Source: Collybiopsis luxurians FD-317 M1 (taxonomy: Eukaryota > Basidiomycota > Agaricomycetes > Agaricales > Omphalotaceae). From it: a stretch of DNA of 64,000 nt. The stretch is taken from the NCBI GenBank assembly GCA_000827265.1, contig KN834777.1:118249-182248 (forward strand), read 5' to 3'. Below, in pieces: positions 35,320-46,320 of this stretch (position 1 is the first letter of the stretch; the number at the start of each line of letters is the position of its first letter). Position numbers and translations under genes: made by a program. The notes under the pieces are model-generated. The model saw nothing but the letters and a program-made list of their open reading frames with translations, was not told the DNA's origin and did no database searches.

Positions 35320-35757
35320 CAACGGACCAGAACGCTCATGTCGCTGACTAGATCCGGTAAGTTGGAATCAAGCTGTCTTAAAGCCAAAGCTGAAAGCTTA
35401 TTCTCAATCAGTCTTTGGACAGATGCTTCCTTTTGGATGACGCGCTCTCCCATCGAGCTTGAATGTACTCCAATACCAAATTCCTCCAATGTCATGCTGC
35501 AGCACTCGGATTCGCATCCACCTCCAACTGAAGCCTGCCTCAATTATAAAACAGCCTTCAAGATCAATACAAGATGATGATGAGGACAATTTGTTCAATG
35601 ACAAAGATTTCCGGGACAATGACAACAAGGACCGGTACAAGGAAGACAACATCAATCTCGACATGCTTCCCACCATGCTTGTATACCGTGACGGCAAGCT
35701 CGTTTATGATTGGGTCAGGGTAGATAGGGAAGCTGAGAAAGCGCTAAAGACCCAATG
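35320..35757 (+). pseudogene. Phosducin-like gene, copy 3 (thioredoxin-fold half well preserved)
   Basis: After an ACAG acceptor near 35419 the sequence encodes LLDDALSHRA, with a TGA at 35461 where copies 2 and 4 have sense codons. It is then open in another frame from 35459: the acidic run QDDDEDNLFNDKDFRDND, then INLDMLPTMLVYRDGKLVYDW and RVDREAEKALK, stopping at 35758. MLPTMLVYRDG is the hallmark strand and turn of phosducin-like thioredoxin folds. A second TGA (35527) and a frame change separate the two halves. Confidence 0.72.
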
Positions 35758-35950
35758 ATTTTCCGCATTACGTGAAAGCACCTGTCAACGCTTAATTGAT
35801 GGAAATCAGTCCAAGTCCCTTCACTGTTGCCTTGCGGGTCTTCTGGGACCCCAGGGCTCTACCACTAAGGCATAAGAATGATTTACAGATACTTTTTGTA
35901 ATATAACGTAGCAGAATAACAAGTTTTGTATAGATCTATCGATAATAGCA

Positions 35951-36290
35951 TTAGGAAATAACACAACAATTATGCTCCTGAGAATTGGCTGGTCTATGGA
36001 TTGGTTCCTCGACACTTATCTGATATCCCATTGCATTTTTAATTCTTCGAGTCCCAGTTTTATCACCCACTTGGGCCCATGTTGTGTCTCCAGTTCTTGC
36101 ACTGCCTTCATAACAGTGGACATCAGATACAAGGTCGCTGACATCGTGTCCAAGATTTCGGTCCATTATACTTTTGAGCCAAATTGGGTTCCAATGTTGA
36201 GCTTGTTCTTGCACAATTTTAGCAGCTTGTTCAAACTCCTGTGCTCTCTAGAGTGCCCATTCTGCTTGTTCATCTAATATCTAGCAGAAA
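35951..36290 (-). pseudogene. Unrecognised gene fragment
   Basis: A minus-strand frame, open from before 36290 to 35951, encodes EQAAKIVQEQAQHWNPIWLK, then DRNLGHDVSDLVSDVHCYEG and TTWAQVGDKTGTRRIKNAMGY. Its composition and regular codon pattern look like true protein, unlike the shadow frames. It sits between phosducin-like copy 3 and ankyrin copy 5 and is not seen in the other modules. No family recognised; likely a 3' exon. Confidence 0.4.
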
Positions 36291-36529
36291 ACTGGACTTC
36301 AGTAGGGATTAAATGAAAAGTATCTGCTCAGCAACATTGTAGTCACTTTCAATTGGGCAGCAGGAATGGTGACACCGGCTATATCTGCCAAAGGTACTTC
36401 TTTGGCACGGAGCATTTTACCTCACCTCGTCTCATAATCCACCGGTATGTATTCAGTTATACATGAAATTTGGGGTTGTACTACTTTATATTACAATAAG
36501 TATCTGTAGATAGTTTTTATACCTTAGCC

Positions 36530-36770
36530 GTTCTGACTGTTGTCGTGTTTCCAGACCTTCAAATGTTCCATCAACAGCACAGCCATTACCCTCAAACCAA
36601 AGTTCAACCTACACAACGTGGGAATGCACAGATTCGAGGTAGCAAAAAAGCTTCAAGTGAAAATTAGGCTTATATCCGCAGTCATGAGTACTAGTCAAAT
36701 TATCTCTTGCCGGCGTTAGTTCTCAATGTCAACTCTCCAGTCCTATCACAAAAAGGACAGAAGTTTCAAG
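36530..36770 (+). other. Repeated exon-like segment, unknown (copy 3)
   Basis: Same sequence as 6965-7200 and 23100-23270. Confidence 0.35.
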
Positions 36771-36780
36771 GAGTGAGTTA

Positions 36781-37556
36781 GGTTTGAATTTCACAGAGAA
36801 CCCACTTAACAGTGTTGTTAATTCCTATTTGTATATTGGCATCTGCCCCATGTTCTACAAGCCACTTGGTAATGTCTAAACTCTGCACAGCTGCAGCATG
36901 TAGTGCAGTGCCATATGGTTCCCTTTTTACATTGACATTTACCCCTTTGGTCAGTAAGAAATGGACAACATCCAATTTTACCCAATGTGCTGCCTGTCAG
37001 AGTGACCTTTGACATTCCTCAGTTGAGTTGACCTCAAAGGCAATAGGACTTTCAAGCAAGAATTGAAGCAAATCCAATTTTTCCTCTCCTGCAGCAGCCT
37101 CAGTTGCACTTTTAAAAAATTTGTCATTATAATTCTTTTTTGTTGCTCCATATTTGACTAAAATTTAAGCAATATCCAAATGACCCCTATAGTAAGATGC
37201 ATATAAGGTTTCAGAATACCAACCAAGTGCCATAGGGAATGTAGATCTGTTTTTCTATTAGCTCAATGAACTCTGTCAACACTGTTACATCACCTTCTAT
37301 CCCAGCCTTTAACAGAGATTATTTTAGTTTTTCTTTATCAAATTGCAAAACTTCTGGTCAACCTGGAAATTGAATCCACTTGAAAAGGACAGAAGGCCAG
37401 ATTTTGGCACTATAGCTATCTTGATCACCAATTTGTGCTAGAGCATCACACAGTAATTGGGAGAGCATATATATATTCAGATTTAATTTTAAGATTCAGT
37501 GCATTGGTAATGGTCATACTCATCTTCATTGCTGATTATTCCTGTAAAAATGCCAG
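36781..37556 (-). pseudogene. DUF6535-ankyrin gene, copy 5: ankyrin and linker part
   Basis: On the minus strand, three or four decayed ankyrin repeats are readable (LDVVHFLLTKGVNVN, LDITKWLVEHGADAN), followed upstream by the linker. A TAA interrupts at about 37167. The array ends abruptly at about 36781. The gene is cut at 37556 by a CATCAGG element and resumes at 49836. Confidence 0.8.
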
Positions 37557-37634
37557 CATCAGGAAAAGTACCTTAAGCCCAGGCAAATTACCAAATCCTA
37601 GGAACACTCTCTCAGGTACTTCAAGTTGCTTAGG

Positions 37635-38022
37635 TGTTACAATATCATTTCTTTTTTCTTTTCTTCAGTTTTACCACTGTCTCAGTTACTATTACTTAAT
37701 GATCAGATCACTTATTAATGACAACAGACTAACAATAAGGAAGACATATGTATTATGATTGGAGATCATTCTATGACGCTTTTAGTACTTACAGTTATGA
37801 ACCCTTTAACAATAGTCATATAGTAATTATTATTCTAAACAGTATAAATACTTGTAGTTTTAGTAGTTTATTCTTTAGCTTCAATCTCGTCTTTCCTCCT
37901 GTATTCTCATATCCTTCTCAATATACTTGTTTTACAATTCTTGATGTGATGCCTAGTGACTTGATGCTATACTGAGGGCCTTTGCTGCTATATCTCAGTA
38001 GTTGAGTTTACAGTTGCTGACA
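37635..38022 (+). repeat. 5' LTR of gypsy element
   Basis: It has 10 differences from the 3' LTR over 388 bp (about 97.4% identity); eight of the ten are at CpG sites. A TATAAATA box lies at 37853-37860. Confidence 0.93.
37877..37887 (+). promoter_or_regulatory. Predicted transcript 5' end acting as self-primer
   Basis: AGCTTCAATCT begins 24 bp after the start of the TATAAATA box and is the exact complement of AGATTGAAGCT at 38025-38035 just after the LTR. This is the arrangement of Tf1-type self-priming, where the first 11 nt of the mRNA anneal to the primer site. Confidence 0.65.
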
Positions 38023-38024
38023 GA

Positions 38025-38035
38025 AGATTGAAGCT
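38025..38035 (+). promoter_or_regulatory. Self-complementary primer-binding site of gypsy element
   Basis: AGATTGAAGCT starts 3 bp after the LTR end and pairs over 11 bases with the predicted mRNA start in the LTR (37877-37887; 44254-44264 in the 3' LTR). I see no clear match to a tRNA 3' end. Confidence 0.65.
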
Positions 38036-38750
38036 TGTATACACTACTTGTCACGAAGCTCTACCTTTACATTCATAACATTTGGTGTACCGACCCATCA
38101 TTATACCTCCGAATCGCATACCTGCTGTCGTTGAATTCAGGAACCTTAAATTTGTACACATTAGTTAAAGACCACATCAGGCTACACTATTGCCTCTGCA
38201 TAAACTAGGCAGGCGAACCCACAGCAGGGTTAACCGAGACTCCCAATCGACTACTAGAGTTACACAATAACAAGCTACCTAGTTTTGAGAGGACCCTTTC
38301 CACAACATACACTGTTTCATTCCTATACATTCTATCCATGTTGATATTATGTAAGCACCTAACCTTTTATTACCTACATTTTCTCTACGTCGCCCTTGAG
38401 CAAAGGGTGGCACACTCTTGGATTTTATTTTTCTTTTCTTTTCTGACACACTATCTCCGACTATCGAAGTAGTTGCACCATTTGCTTCAACCTCCGTGTC
38501 AGCATAACTGGTTAAAAAAGGCATGTAACATTGAGACCGACATGCTGTGCAGTGGTAGCATATAGCATTAGTCTCTGATCTTTGGAGAGGAACTTTTGCG
38601 ACAAGAGACATAGGCCTATTCTGAGTTAGAGGCGGCTTGTTCTACTCAGCAAGAGTTAGAGATAGTTGGACTGAAGTCACACCACAGACTTAAACAGTGG
38701 CAAATTCTACAAGATTTTCTCATTATTGAAACCCTTTACCCACTATTCCC

Positions 38751-40075
38751 TTGATATCTTCACATTCCTCTCACTCTCAATCATCCTTATCCTTACCTAC
38801 ACCATCCATCATGCCTTCACCCTCTATGCATGCCGCTCCTATTCTGACCATTCCAATTGCAGACATGGAACACATGGAGAACGGTTGGCAGCCCTATGCT
38901 TTCAATCTGTCCTCAGAATCATTCGAACAATGGATTCAAAATAATTTTGGATCCCAGAATAACTTTAACAACAGTGTCTCAGGAAGAATACTGGGTGCTG
39001 TTCAGTCAATGATTCAATGTATCATGCCGGGAGGTTTGGAACCAATCACCACAACTGCCACATCTGCACTGAGTGCACCCAGACGATCACCATCACTGAT
39101 CGACGTGAGGAGTTTCACAACTCCTCTGACAGGAAAGTCTTTGTTGAAGGAACTGCCAGTTTTTGACGGTAACAAGGACATGTTTAAGGAATGGCAGAGG
39201 AAGCTGTTTGCTTACATCTGAGACCCGAGGAACAGAATTTTCTCAGATGACAAGCATATTGATATTGCACTCTCGTATATCGAAGGATCAAAAGTTTGGG
39301 ATTGGATCCAGAACTTACATGATTCTTACTACAACAAGAATCAGGAAACATGGGGAATCACCTGGGCGTGGTTCAAACAGGCGCTTAATAACCAGTTCTT
39401 GGATAGAGCTAGAGTTGACAAAGTGCAAGAAGAGTTTGAGAGAATCTGGCAAAGGGCAGGAGAGAAGGCTGCAAGATTTGTGTCAACACAGCACAGTACA
39501 ACAAGAATGACACTTTTGTTGTAAAGAAACTGGAGAGAATCATTAATCCCAAGATCATAGATCAGATCTTTGGGAGTGACCGACAGTTACCGGTAGGATA
39601 TGACACATGGAAGGATGTGATCATTGCGATAGATGAGATGTGGGAAAGAAGAAAGGAATCACAGAAGGCCTGGGACACTTCTTGGAACAATTGGTTTATG
39701 GGTTCTAATTTCAGCAAATCGGCAAACACAGCTCAAACTCCTCAACAAATGACTCCAGTTATACAGAATATGATACCGGTTCAAGATCAATGGGATAACA
39801 CTGGCATTACATTCAGAGGTGCAGGTCACCCTATGGATTTGGACAAAGCTCGTTCGGAAGGATGATGCTTCCACTGTGGTGAAAAAGGCCACTTAGTGTG
39901 CAACTGTCCTAAACCACATCAGCAAACCATCCAATCTCTGGAAATAAACCCAGAGTCTAATGACAGGGGAGTACAGAGTACGACGACCAGTATTCGGCAG
40001 ATGTTTTCTTCTCTGAACAACAAACAGCAAGCAGCGCTTGCTAAAGAATTGGGTTTTGTCTTGACTCCACAGTAG
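38751..40075 (+). pseudogene. Gypsy gag
   Basis: Nucleocapsid/capsid polyprotein that packages the element RNA. The capsid-like region has FDGNKDMFKEWQRKLFAYI, WDWIQNL, and QFLDRARVDKVQEEF. Near the C-terminus a single zinc knuckle CFHCGEKGHLVCNC lies at about 39866-39907. TGA at 39219-39221 and 39863-39865 both sit at expected Arg codons. A one-base loss near 39480 shifts the frame. The ordinary stop is TAG at 40073-40075. The true start may be the Met at about 38811 instead of 38751. Confidence 0.88.
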
Positions 40076-40086
40076 ATACAGGTTCT

Positions 40087-43000
40087 GTGGAGTTGGCTTC
40101 AATTATGGACAATGTTTTGGATAATTATGTAGATAGTGGTACCATATATACAATAGATACTGCTTATCAGCAATCTACTAATTTATCATCTAAATTGAGT
40201 GAAAAGCCTGTAAAACATAAGCCATGGTCACCAGAATGGCTTAACCAAATTCTTCATTCTGCACAAATGCCAAGAGCAGTTGGACACCTAAGAGCATGGA
40301 TGCTGAACCGGAGAGAATGGGAAGCAACAGATCAAACGGTACTGGCAATTCAACAAATGACTAATGACGATGCTATCAAAGCAATAAAAGATCTTAAGTG
40401 TAATAAGAAATTTGTCTGAGGAACAAAAGGACAGGATCTTAAGCTCAGTATCATTGTAGAAAACATCGAAAATGATAATTGGATAACAGCAAATGCATTA
40501 CTGGATAGTGGAGCAACGGGATCCTGTATAAACAGAGAATTCATTGAACGACATAATCTCACTATTCAGAAACTTCCGATTAAAATGCCGGTATACAATG
40601 TGGATGGTTCTCTTAATGCCAACAGATCTATAGACAGATTTACAGAATTACAAATGATAATTGGAGACCATACAGAAAAGATTGAGTTAGCCATAACCAA
40701 TCCGGGAAATATGGATATATTCTTAGGTCTCAATTGGCTTTGTTTCCATAATCCAACAATAGATTGGACGGAATCACTAATAACATTTGACTGATGTCCT
40801 GACAAATGTGGTTATAATCCTTGGTGGCTTACTCCAGAAGAACAGTCAATTCACAGACTTTCAGAGGGAGATAGATTGTTTATATTTGACTGGGAAGGCT
40901 ATGTAACAAATACTAGTCATCTTTGATCTATAAAAATGTCAAATAATGCAGCAGATTATTATGTACAACAATTTCCTGCTGTATTCAATAAACAAGAATT
41001 TGACTCATTACCAGACAGACGACCATGGGATCATGCAATAGAACTGACACCTGGATCAAAGCCTGTAGACTGTAAAGTCTATCCTCTGAATCTGAATGAA
41101 CAAAAGGCACTTGATGAATTCCTGGAAGAGAATCTGAAATCTGGATGAATTAGACCATCTATGTCACCAATGGCTTTGCTGTTCTTTGTGAAGAAAAAAG
41201 ATGGTAGTTTACAACCCATCCAAGATTACCAGAAACTTAATGAGATGACAGTAAAAAATCATTATCCTCTTCCATTAATACAGGAACTTATCGATAAACT
41301 TAAAGGCACAAAAGTATTCTCCAAAATGGACATCAGATGGGGATACATTCAGATAAAAGAAGGAGACAAATGGAAAGTGGCTTTTAGAACCAATCGAGGA
41401 CTTTTTGAACTGACAGTTATGTTTTTTGGACTCACAAATTTACCAGCAACATTTCAGGCTTTTATGAATCATATATTGAAGCCTTTAATTGATGAAGGAC
41501 ACATTATTGTGTACATGGATGATATTTTGGTGTTTAATGATGACGTCAAAGAACATCAGAAGATAGTCAGTAAAGTACTTCAAGTTTTAGAAGAAAACAA
41601 ACTTTATCTTAAACTGGAGAAATGTACTTTTGAATCATCACATGTCAATTACCTGGGAATTATTGTCAGAAATGGAACTGTTCAAATGGATCCAAAGAAA
41701 GTCAAAGCAGTAATGAAATGGCCTACTCCTGAAAAGAAACAAGATGGACAATTGTTTTTAGGCTTTTGCAACTTCTTCAGACACTTTATAAGAGGATTCA
41801 GCAAAGTCACTTGTCCTTTAAGTTGTCTTACAGGGAACTCAGAATGGACATGGGGATCAGTGGAACAGTGATCATTCGAGACCTTAAAGTCACAAATAGC
41901 AGAAGATGTTACATTGCTCATTCCACAAGATAATGGAAAATTCCAAGTAGAAGCTGATTCATCAGATTTTGCAAACGGAGCCATTTTATCTCAACAAATA
42001 GATGGAAAATGGTATCCAGTGGCTTTTCAATCATGATCTCTCAATGAAGTAGAATGAAATTATGAAATCTATGACAAAGAGATGATGGCCATAATGGATT
42101 CATTAGACAAATGGCGACAGTATCTACTAGGAGCAGAACATACTGTGGAAATTTGGACAGATCATCAGAATCTTCAGTATTTCTGAAAACCACAGAAGCT
42201 TAATTGTCAACAAGCACACTGGGTAACAGAATTAGCTGAATATTCTTTCAAATTATATCACAAACCTGGCAAATCCATGGGCAAGGCTGATGCTCTGTCA
42301 CAGATGACAGGTCTTGAAATGGGGGTAAATGACAATAAAGATATCATTATGCTTAAACCTGAATTTTTTATTCAAGCATTACAATTAGGAAACCCCGAAG
42401 ATAGATTAATTGATGAAATTCAAAAGAACATCCAAACGGTAGATCCTTATGTAACAGATATGCTAAAAGCAGGAAACAAAGACTGGACTTTTGAAGATGA
42501 CATGTTTTACTGGAAAAACCAGATTTATGTTCTGAAGAATCAGGAACTTCAAGGAAAGATCATTAAAGTACACCATGATTCAATCCTCGCTGGACATCCA
42601 GGACAATATAAAACATGGGAACTTGTTACTTGTACTTATTGGTGGCCTAGCATAAACAAAGATGTAGCTTGATATGTAAAAGGATGTGAGAAATGTCAAG
42701 CCACAAAAGTACATAGAAAAAAACCAGTCGGATCACTTAAACTGCATGATGTACCATTGGAACCTTGGGAGACTATTGGAACAGATTTAATCGGAGAATT
42801 ACCAGAAGTGGGAGGACATAATGCCATTGCTGTCATAACTGATAAATTCACGAAACGACTTAGACTTTTTCCTACAAGTATGAGTCTTACATCAGAAGGA
42901 ATGGCTAAAATATATTGTGACAAAATCTTTCCACTTCATGGACTACCTAGGAAAATTATCCACGATAGAGGACCTCAGTACCATTCTCAGTTTATGAAAG

Positions 43001-43849
43001 AATTATACTGGTTATTAGGAATTGAAGCGAATTATACAATGGCTTATCATCCCAGAACCAATGGACAGTCAGAATGAATGAATCAGGAGATAGAACATTA
43101 TCTCCATTTGTTTATCAATTATCATCAGAATGACTGGCATGAATGGTTACCGCTGATGGAATTTGTGTACAATGATTGAGTACATTCAGCCACACATGTT
43201 ACTCCTTTCTATGCTGATAATGGGCGACATCCGTATAAAGGAACTGCTCCTAAAATTCACTCCAATAATCCCTTGGCATGAGCATTTGCAGAACAGATGG
43301 GGAAGATAAGAGAAGAGATAGGATCTGTGCTTAAAAAAGCCACTGAAGATATGAAGCAAGACTTTGATAAGCATAGAACAGAGTCGAAGGAATATGAAGT
43401 TGGAGATAAGGTGTGGTTAGAAGGAATCAATGTGAAGACAGACAGATAGACCGATGAAGAAGTTGGATGATAAATGTTTTGGTCCTTTCAAAATCATCAA
43501 AAAGGTGGGAAATTTGTCATATAAATTGGATATACCAAAGTCATGGAAAAATATTCATCCGGTATTTCATGAGGAACTTCTCACAACCTATCATGAACTG
43601 GAATTTCCTGGACAACCAAAGAATATGAGACCACCTCCTGAAGAAGTAAAAGGACAGGAACCAGAGTATGAAGTGAATGAGATAGTAGATTCACGAAAGG
43701 ATCAAAAAGGGAAGATCTGGTATAAAGTAGATTGGAAAGGATATGGTCCACATGAAAGTACTTGGGAACTGCAATCTAACATCACAAATGCAAAGAAGGC
43801 GGTACAGGATTTCCACAATAAATTTCTGACAAAACCTAAACCAACATGA
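40087..43849 (+). pseudogene. Gypsy pol: protease, RT, RNase H, integrase, chromodomain
   Basis: Protease LLDSGATGSC at about 40498-40527. RT from about 41161, with YMDDIL at 41512-41529. RNase H from about 41935 (VEADSSDFANGAIL, then TDHQNLQYF). Integrase H2C2 zinc finger at about 42570-42710 and DDE core (GTDLIGEL, HDRGPQYHS, then NGQSE) to 43077. A C-terminal chromodomain (VNEIVDSRKDQKGKIWYKVDW, ESTWE) lies at about 43670-43780. Twelve stops at 40417, 40792, 40924, 41146, 41869, 42034, 42055, 42184, 42670, 43075, 43177 and 43279 are all TGA in one frame, mostly where the family has Arg. A 4-bp insertion near 43447 shifts the chromodomain frame. Chromodomains guide integration toward particular chromatin marks. 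Confidence 0.95.
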
Positions 43850-44011
43850 CAACAACAGGTTAAGATGGAAATTCCTATGTCAAAATTTCCTAAAGAACAC
43901 TTTCAACCATTACCGGAATTCTTAACAGAACCAATATCGATTACTTTACCTATGGAGAATATGGTTGTTAGATTTGCACAAAATGGAGTTCGTGCCTTAG
44001 AGAGGGGGTAA

Positions 44012-44399
44012 TGTTGCGATATCATTTCTTTTTTCTTTTCTTCAGTTTTACCACTGTCTCGGTTACTATTACTTAATGATCAGATCACTTATTAATGACA
44101 ACAGACTAACAATAAGGAAGACATATGTATTATGATCAGAGATCATTCTATGACACTTTTAGTACTTACAGTTATGAACCCTTTAACAATAGTCATATAG
44201 TAATTATTATTCTAAACAGTATAAATACTTGTAGTTTTAGTAGTTTATTCTTTAGCTTCAATCTCGTCTTTCCTCCTGTATTCTCATATCCTTCTCAATA
44301 TACTTGTTTTACAATTCTTGATGTGATGCCTAGTGACTTGGCGCTATACTGAGGGCCTTTGCTGCTATATCTCAGTAGTTGAGTTTATGGTTGCTGACA
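44012..44399 (+). repeat. 3' LTR of gypsy element
   Basis: 388 bp, preceded by the polypurine tract AGAGGGGGTAA and followed by TSD TTAGG. Confidence 0.93.
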
Positions 44400-44509
44400 T
44401 TAGGCTGCCTAGGCTTCCCAGGTTTTGGGCCAATTCCTAGGCTCTGTGGAAGATGTTTGAAAATAACCTGAGAGTCTCTGAGGGCTCCCTGAGGATCCCA
44501 GGAGCAGAA

Positions 44510-44872
44510 TGTTGAATTATATGCTTACGCCTGACAGACGCTCATTCCTATACAAACATGGACACAAGTACATTACCGCATAAACACATATACCTACCTG
44601 AGTACTTTCTGACTTGCTCCGTTCACTTCCCACAGTATATATATATATTCATACCCAGTTACCCTGCTGCCTCAGACGCTTCGACTATCTCGTTCAGGCT
44701 CTGAGGCAAGTACCTACATTTATCCTACGTTTACCTTTACTTACAGTACAATAGTCTCTGCCGTTTATTACAGGTAATAAAGACGCTTCGACTATCTCGT
44801 TCAGGCTCTGAGTCTCTGCCATTTATTACAGATCCCCTGAGCCAACTTGAATGACCGAACACTTATTCAACA
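44510..44872 (+). repeat. 5' LTR of copia element 2
   Basis: It contains two internal direct repeats: a GACGCTTCGACTATCTCG unit (about 44685 and 44782) and a TCTCTGCC-TTTATTACAG unit (about 44754 and 44813). It differs from the 3' LTR at 11 positions, each a CpG versus TpG or CpA. Confidence 0.93.
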
Positions 44873-44886
44873 GGTTATTGGGCCCC
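44873..44886 (+). promoter_or_regulatory. Copia-type primer-binding site (variant)
   Basis: GGTTATTGGGCCCC follows the LTR directly. It resembles the GGTTATGGGCCC site of copia element 1 with one extra T. Confidence 0.55.
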
Positions 44887-44931
44887 GAAACCCACTGTTG
44901 CTGTGCTGTCTCACTCTAGAAACCTTTTGCC

Positions 44932-46320
44932 ATGTCTCAAGTTGAAGATTCTGCTTCGCAGCGTGCACCGTCTCCTGCACCTAGTAATGGGAGCAGCCGT
45001 ATNNNNNNNNNNNNNNNNNNNNNNNNNNNNNNNNNNNNNNNNNNNNNNNNNNNNNNNNNNNNNNNNNNNNNNNNNNNNNNNNNNNNNNNNNNNNNNNNNN
45101 NNNNNNNNNNNNNNNNNNNNNNNNNNNNNNNNNNNNNNNNNNNNNNNNNNNNNNNNNNNNNNNNNNNNNNNNNNNNNNNNNNNNNNNNNNNNNNNNNNNN
45201 NNNNNNNNNNNNNNNNNNNNNNNNNNNNNNNNNNNNNNNNNNNNNNNNNNNNNNNNNNNNNNNNNNNNNNNNNNNNNNNNNNNNNNNNNNNNNNNNNNNN
45301 NNNNNNNNNNNNNNNNNNNNNNNNNNNNNNNNNNNNNNNNNNNNNNNNNNNNNNNNNNNNNNNNNNNTGCTATACCTCCTCCATCTCAGTCTACCTACAC
45401 CCAGAGAGCTGATCACTTCGCCACTGTCCCTACAGTCGATGACGATGGCAAGAACTTTACTATCTTCCATGCAAGATGGGAAGTTGCTGTCTCTGCCGCT
45501 GGAATCTCCCACCTCTTTAATCCCAACTATATTCCCCCAACTTATCCCCGTAACCTGGATGACATCGACTATGCCGCCGACCTTGCCACCTACGAACAGT
45601 ATACTTGCCTTGAGGCCCAGGCACGTTCCCACCTGACCTCCCGCCTCACTGACAAGAGCTTCCGGAAAGTCACCCAGAATGCTGGGCGTGTTTACGATAT
45701 TTGGCTGAACCTCATTGAGGAACTCCAAGTAAAGAGTGAAGTCGGCATATCCGAGATGAAAGGGAAATGGGAGGCTCGCACCTGGACTAAAGGAGGAAAT
45801 CTCGTCGAATTCCTTGAAGAGGATGAAGAACTAATTGAGGAGATCCGCAATGCTGGCAGTGAAGTTACCGACTCCGAACAGCATTCTCATGTGCTCAAGA
45901 TTATCCCCCGCGAGTACAAGGAGCATATCGACAGCGTCCTCTCGATTGCTTGTATCGCCAGAATCACTATCTCGATGCCAGACCTTATCCATAATCTGAA
46001 GGACCGTTGGCGGTATCTCAACCCCAATTCAAAATCCTCCAATACGACCTCAAAGTCAAAGAACCCTGATGTAGCTCTTTCCGCTGACTCCTGTACGCAG
46101 TCCAGCAATGGCTTCCATGGTCACGGTCGTGGCCGAGGCCAAGGTGGAAATCACAACGGTGAAGGACGCTGATGTTACAACTGTAACAAGCAGGGACATA
46201 TCTCAAAGGACTGCCCATTCCCGCATAAGGAGAAGAAGGATGCTTCTAATGGGAACAGTCAGTCAGGGGGAGGGAATAAGGATGGACAGGCTAATATAGC
46301 CAAGGACGATTTTGCTTACT
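44932..46320 (+). pseudogene. Copia element 2 gag
   Basis: It begins MSQVEDSASQRAPSPAPSNG, then is lost in the N gap (45003-45367). It resumes with FHARWEVAVSAAGISHLF, the copia gag fold (EEDEELIEEIRNAGSEV, then KIIPREYKEHI), and a Gly/His-rich stretch leading to the zinc knuckle CYNCNKQGHISKDC (about 46173-46214). A TGA at 46170-46172, at an Arg position, sits just before the knuckle; otherwise the frame continues into protease. The knuckle binds element RNA during packaging. Confidence 0.88.
45003..45367. other. Assembly gap (365 N)
   Basis: Unsequenced part of the copia gag gene. Reading frames drawn across it are not informative. Confidence 1.

Larger units (their letters stand above)
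37635..44399 (+). mobile_element. Gypsy/chromodomain LTR retrotransposon, 6,765 bp, TSD TTAGG
   Basis: Two 388-bp LTRs (TGTTRC...GCTGACA) are flanked by TTAGG (37630-37634 and 44400-44404). The internal order is gag, protease, RT, RNase H, integrase, chromodomain: a chromovirus of the Tf1/sushi branch. The primer site appears to be complementary to the LTR itself (see separate entries). A polypurine tract AGAGGGGGTAA precedes the 3' LTR. Fourteen in-frame TGA codons and two indels make it defective. Confidence 0.95.

Noticed and set aside
35836..35880. tRNA-like A box on the minus strand (TTAGTGGTAGAGC)
   Set aside because: There is no B box, no acceptor-stem pairing and no anticodon arm at the right distance, so it is not called as a tRNA or SINE.
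44903..45728. Long ORFs on both strands spanning the 365-N gap
   Set aside because: They are open only because N translates as X. The true copia gag frame after the gap is a different one.
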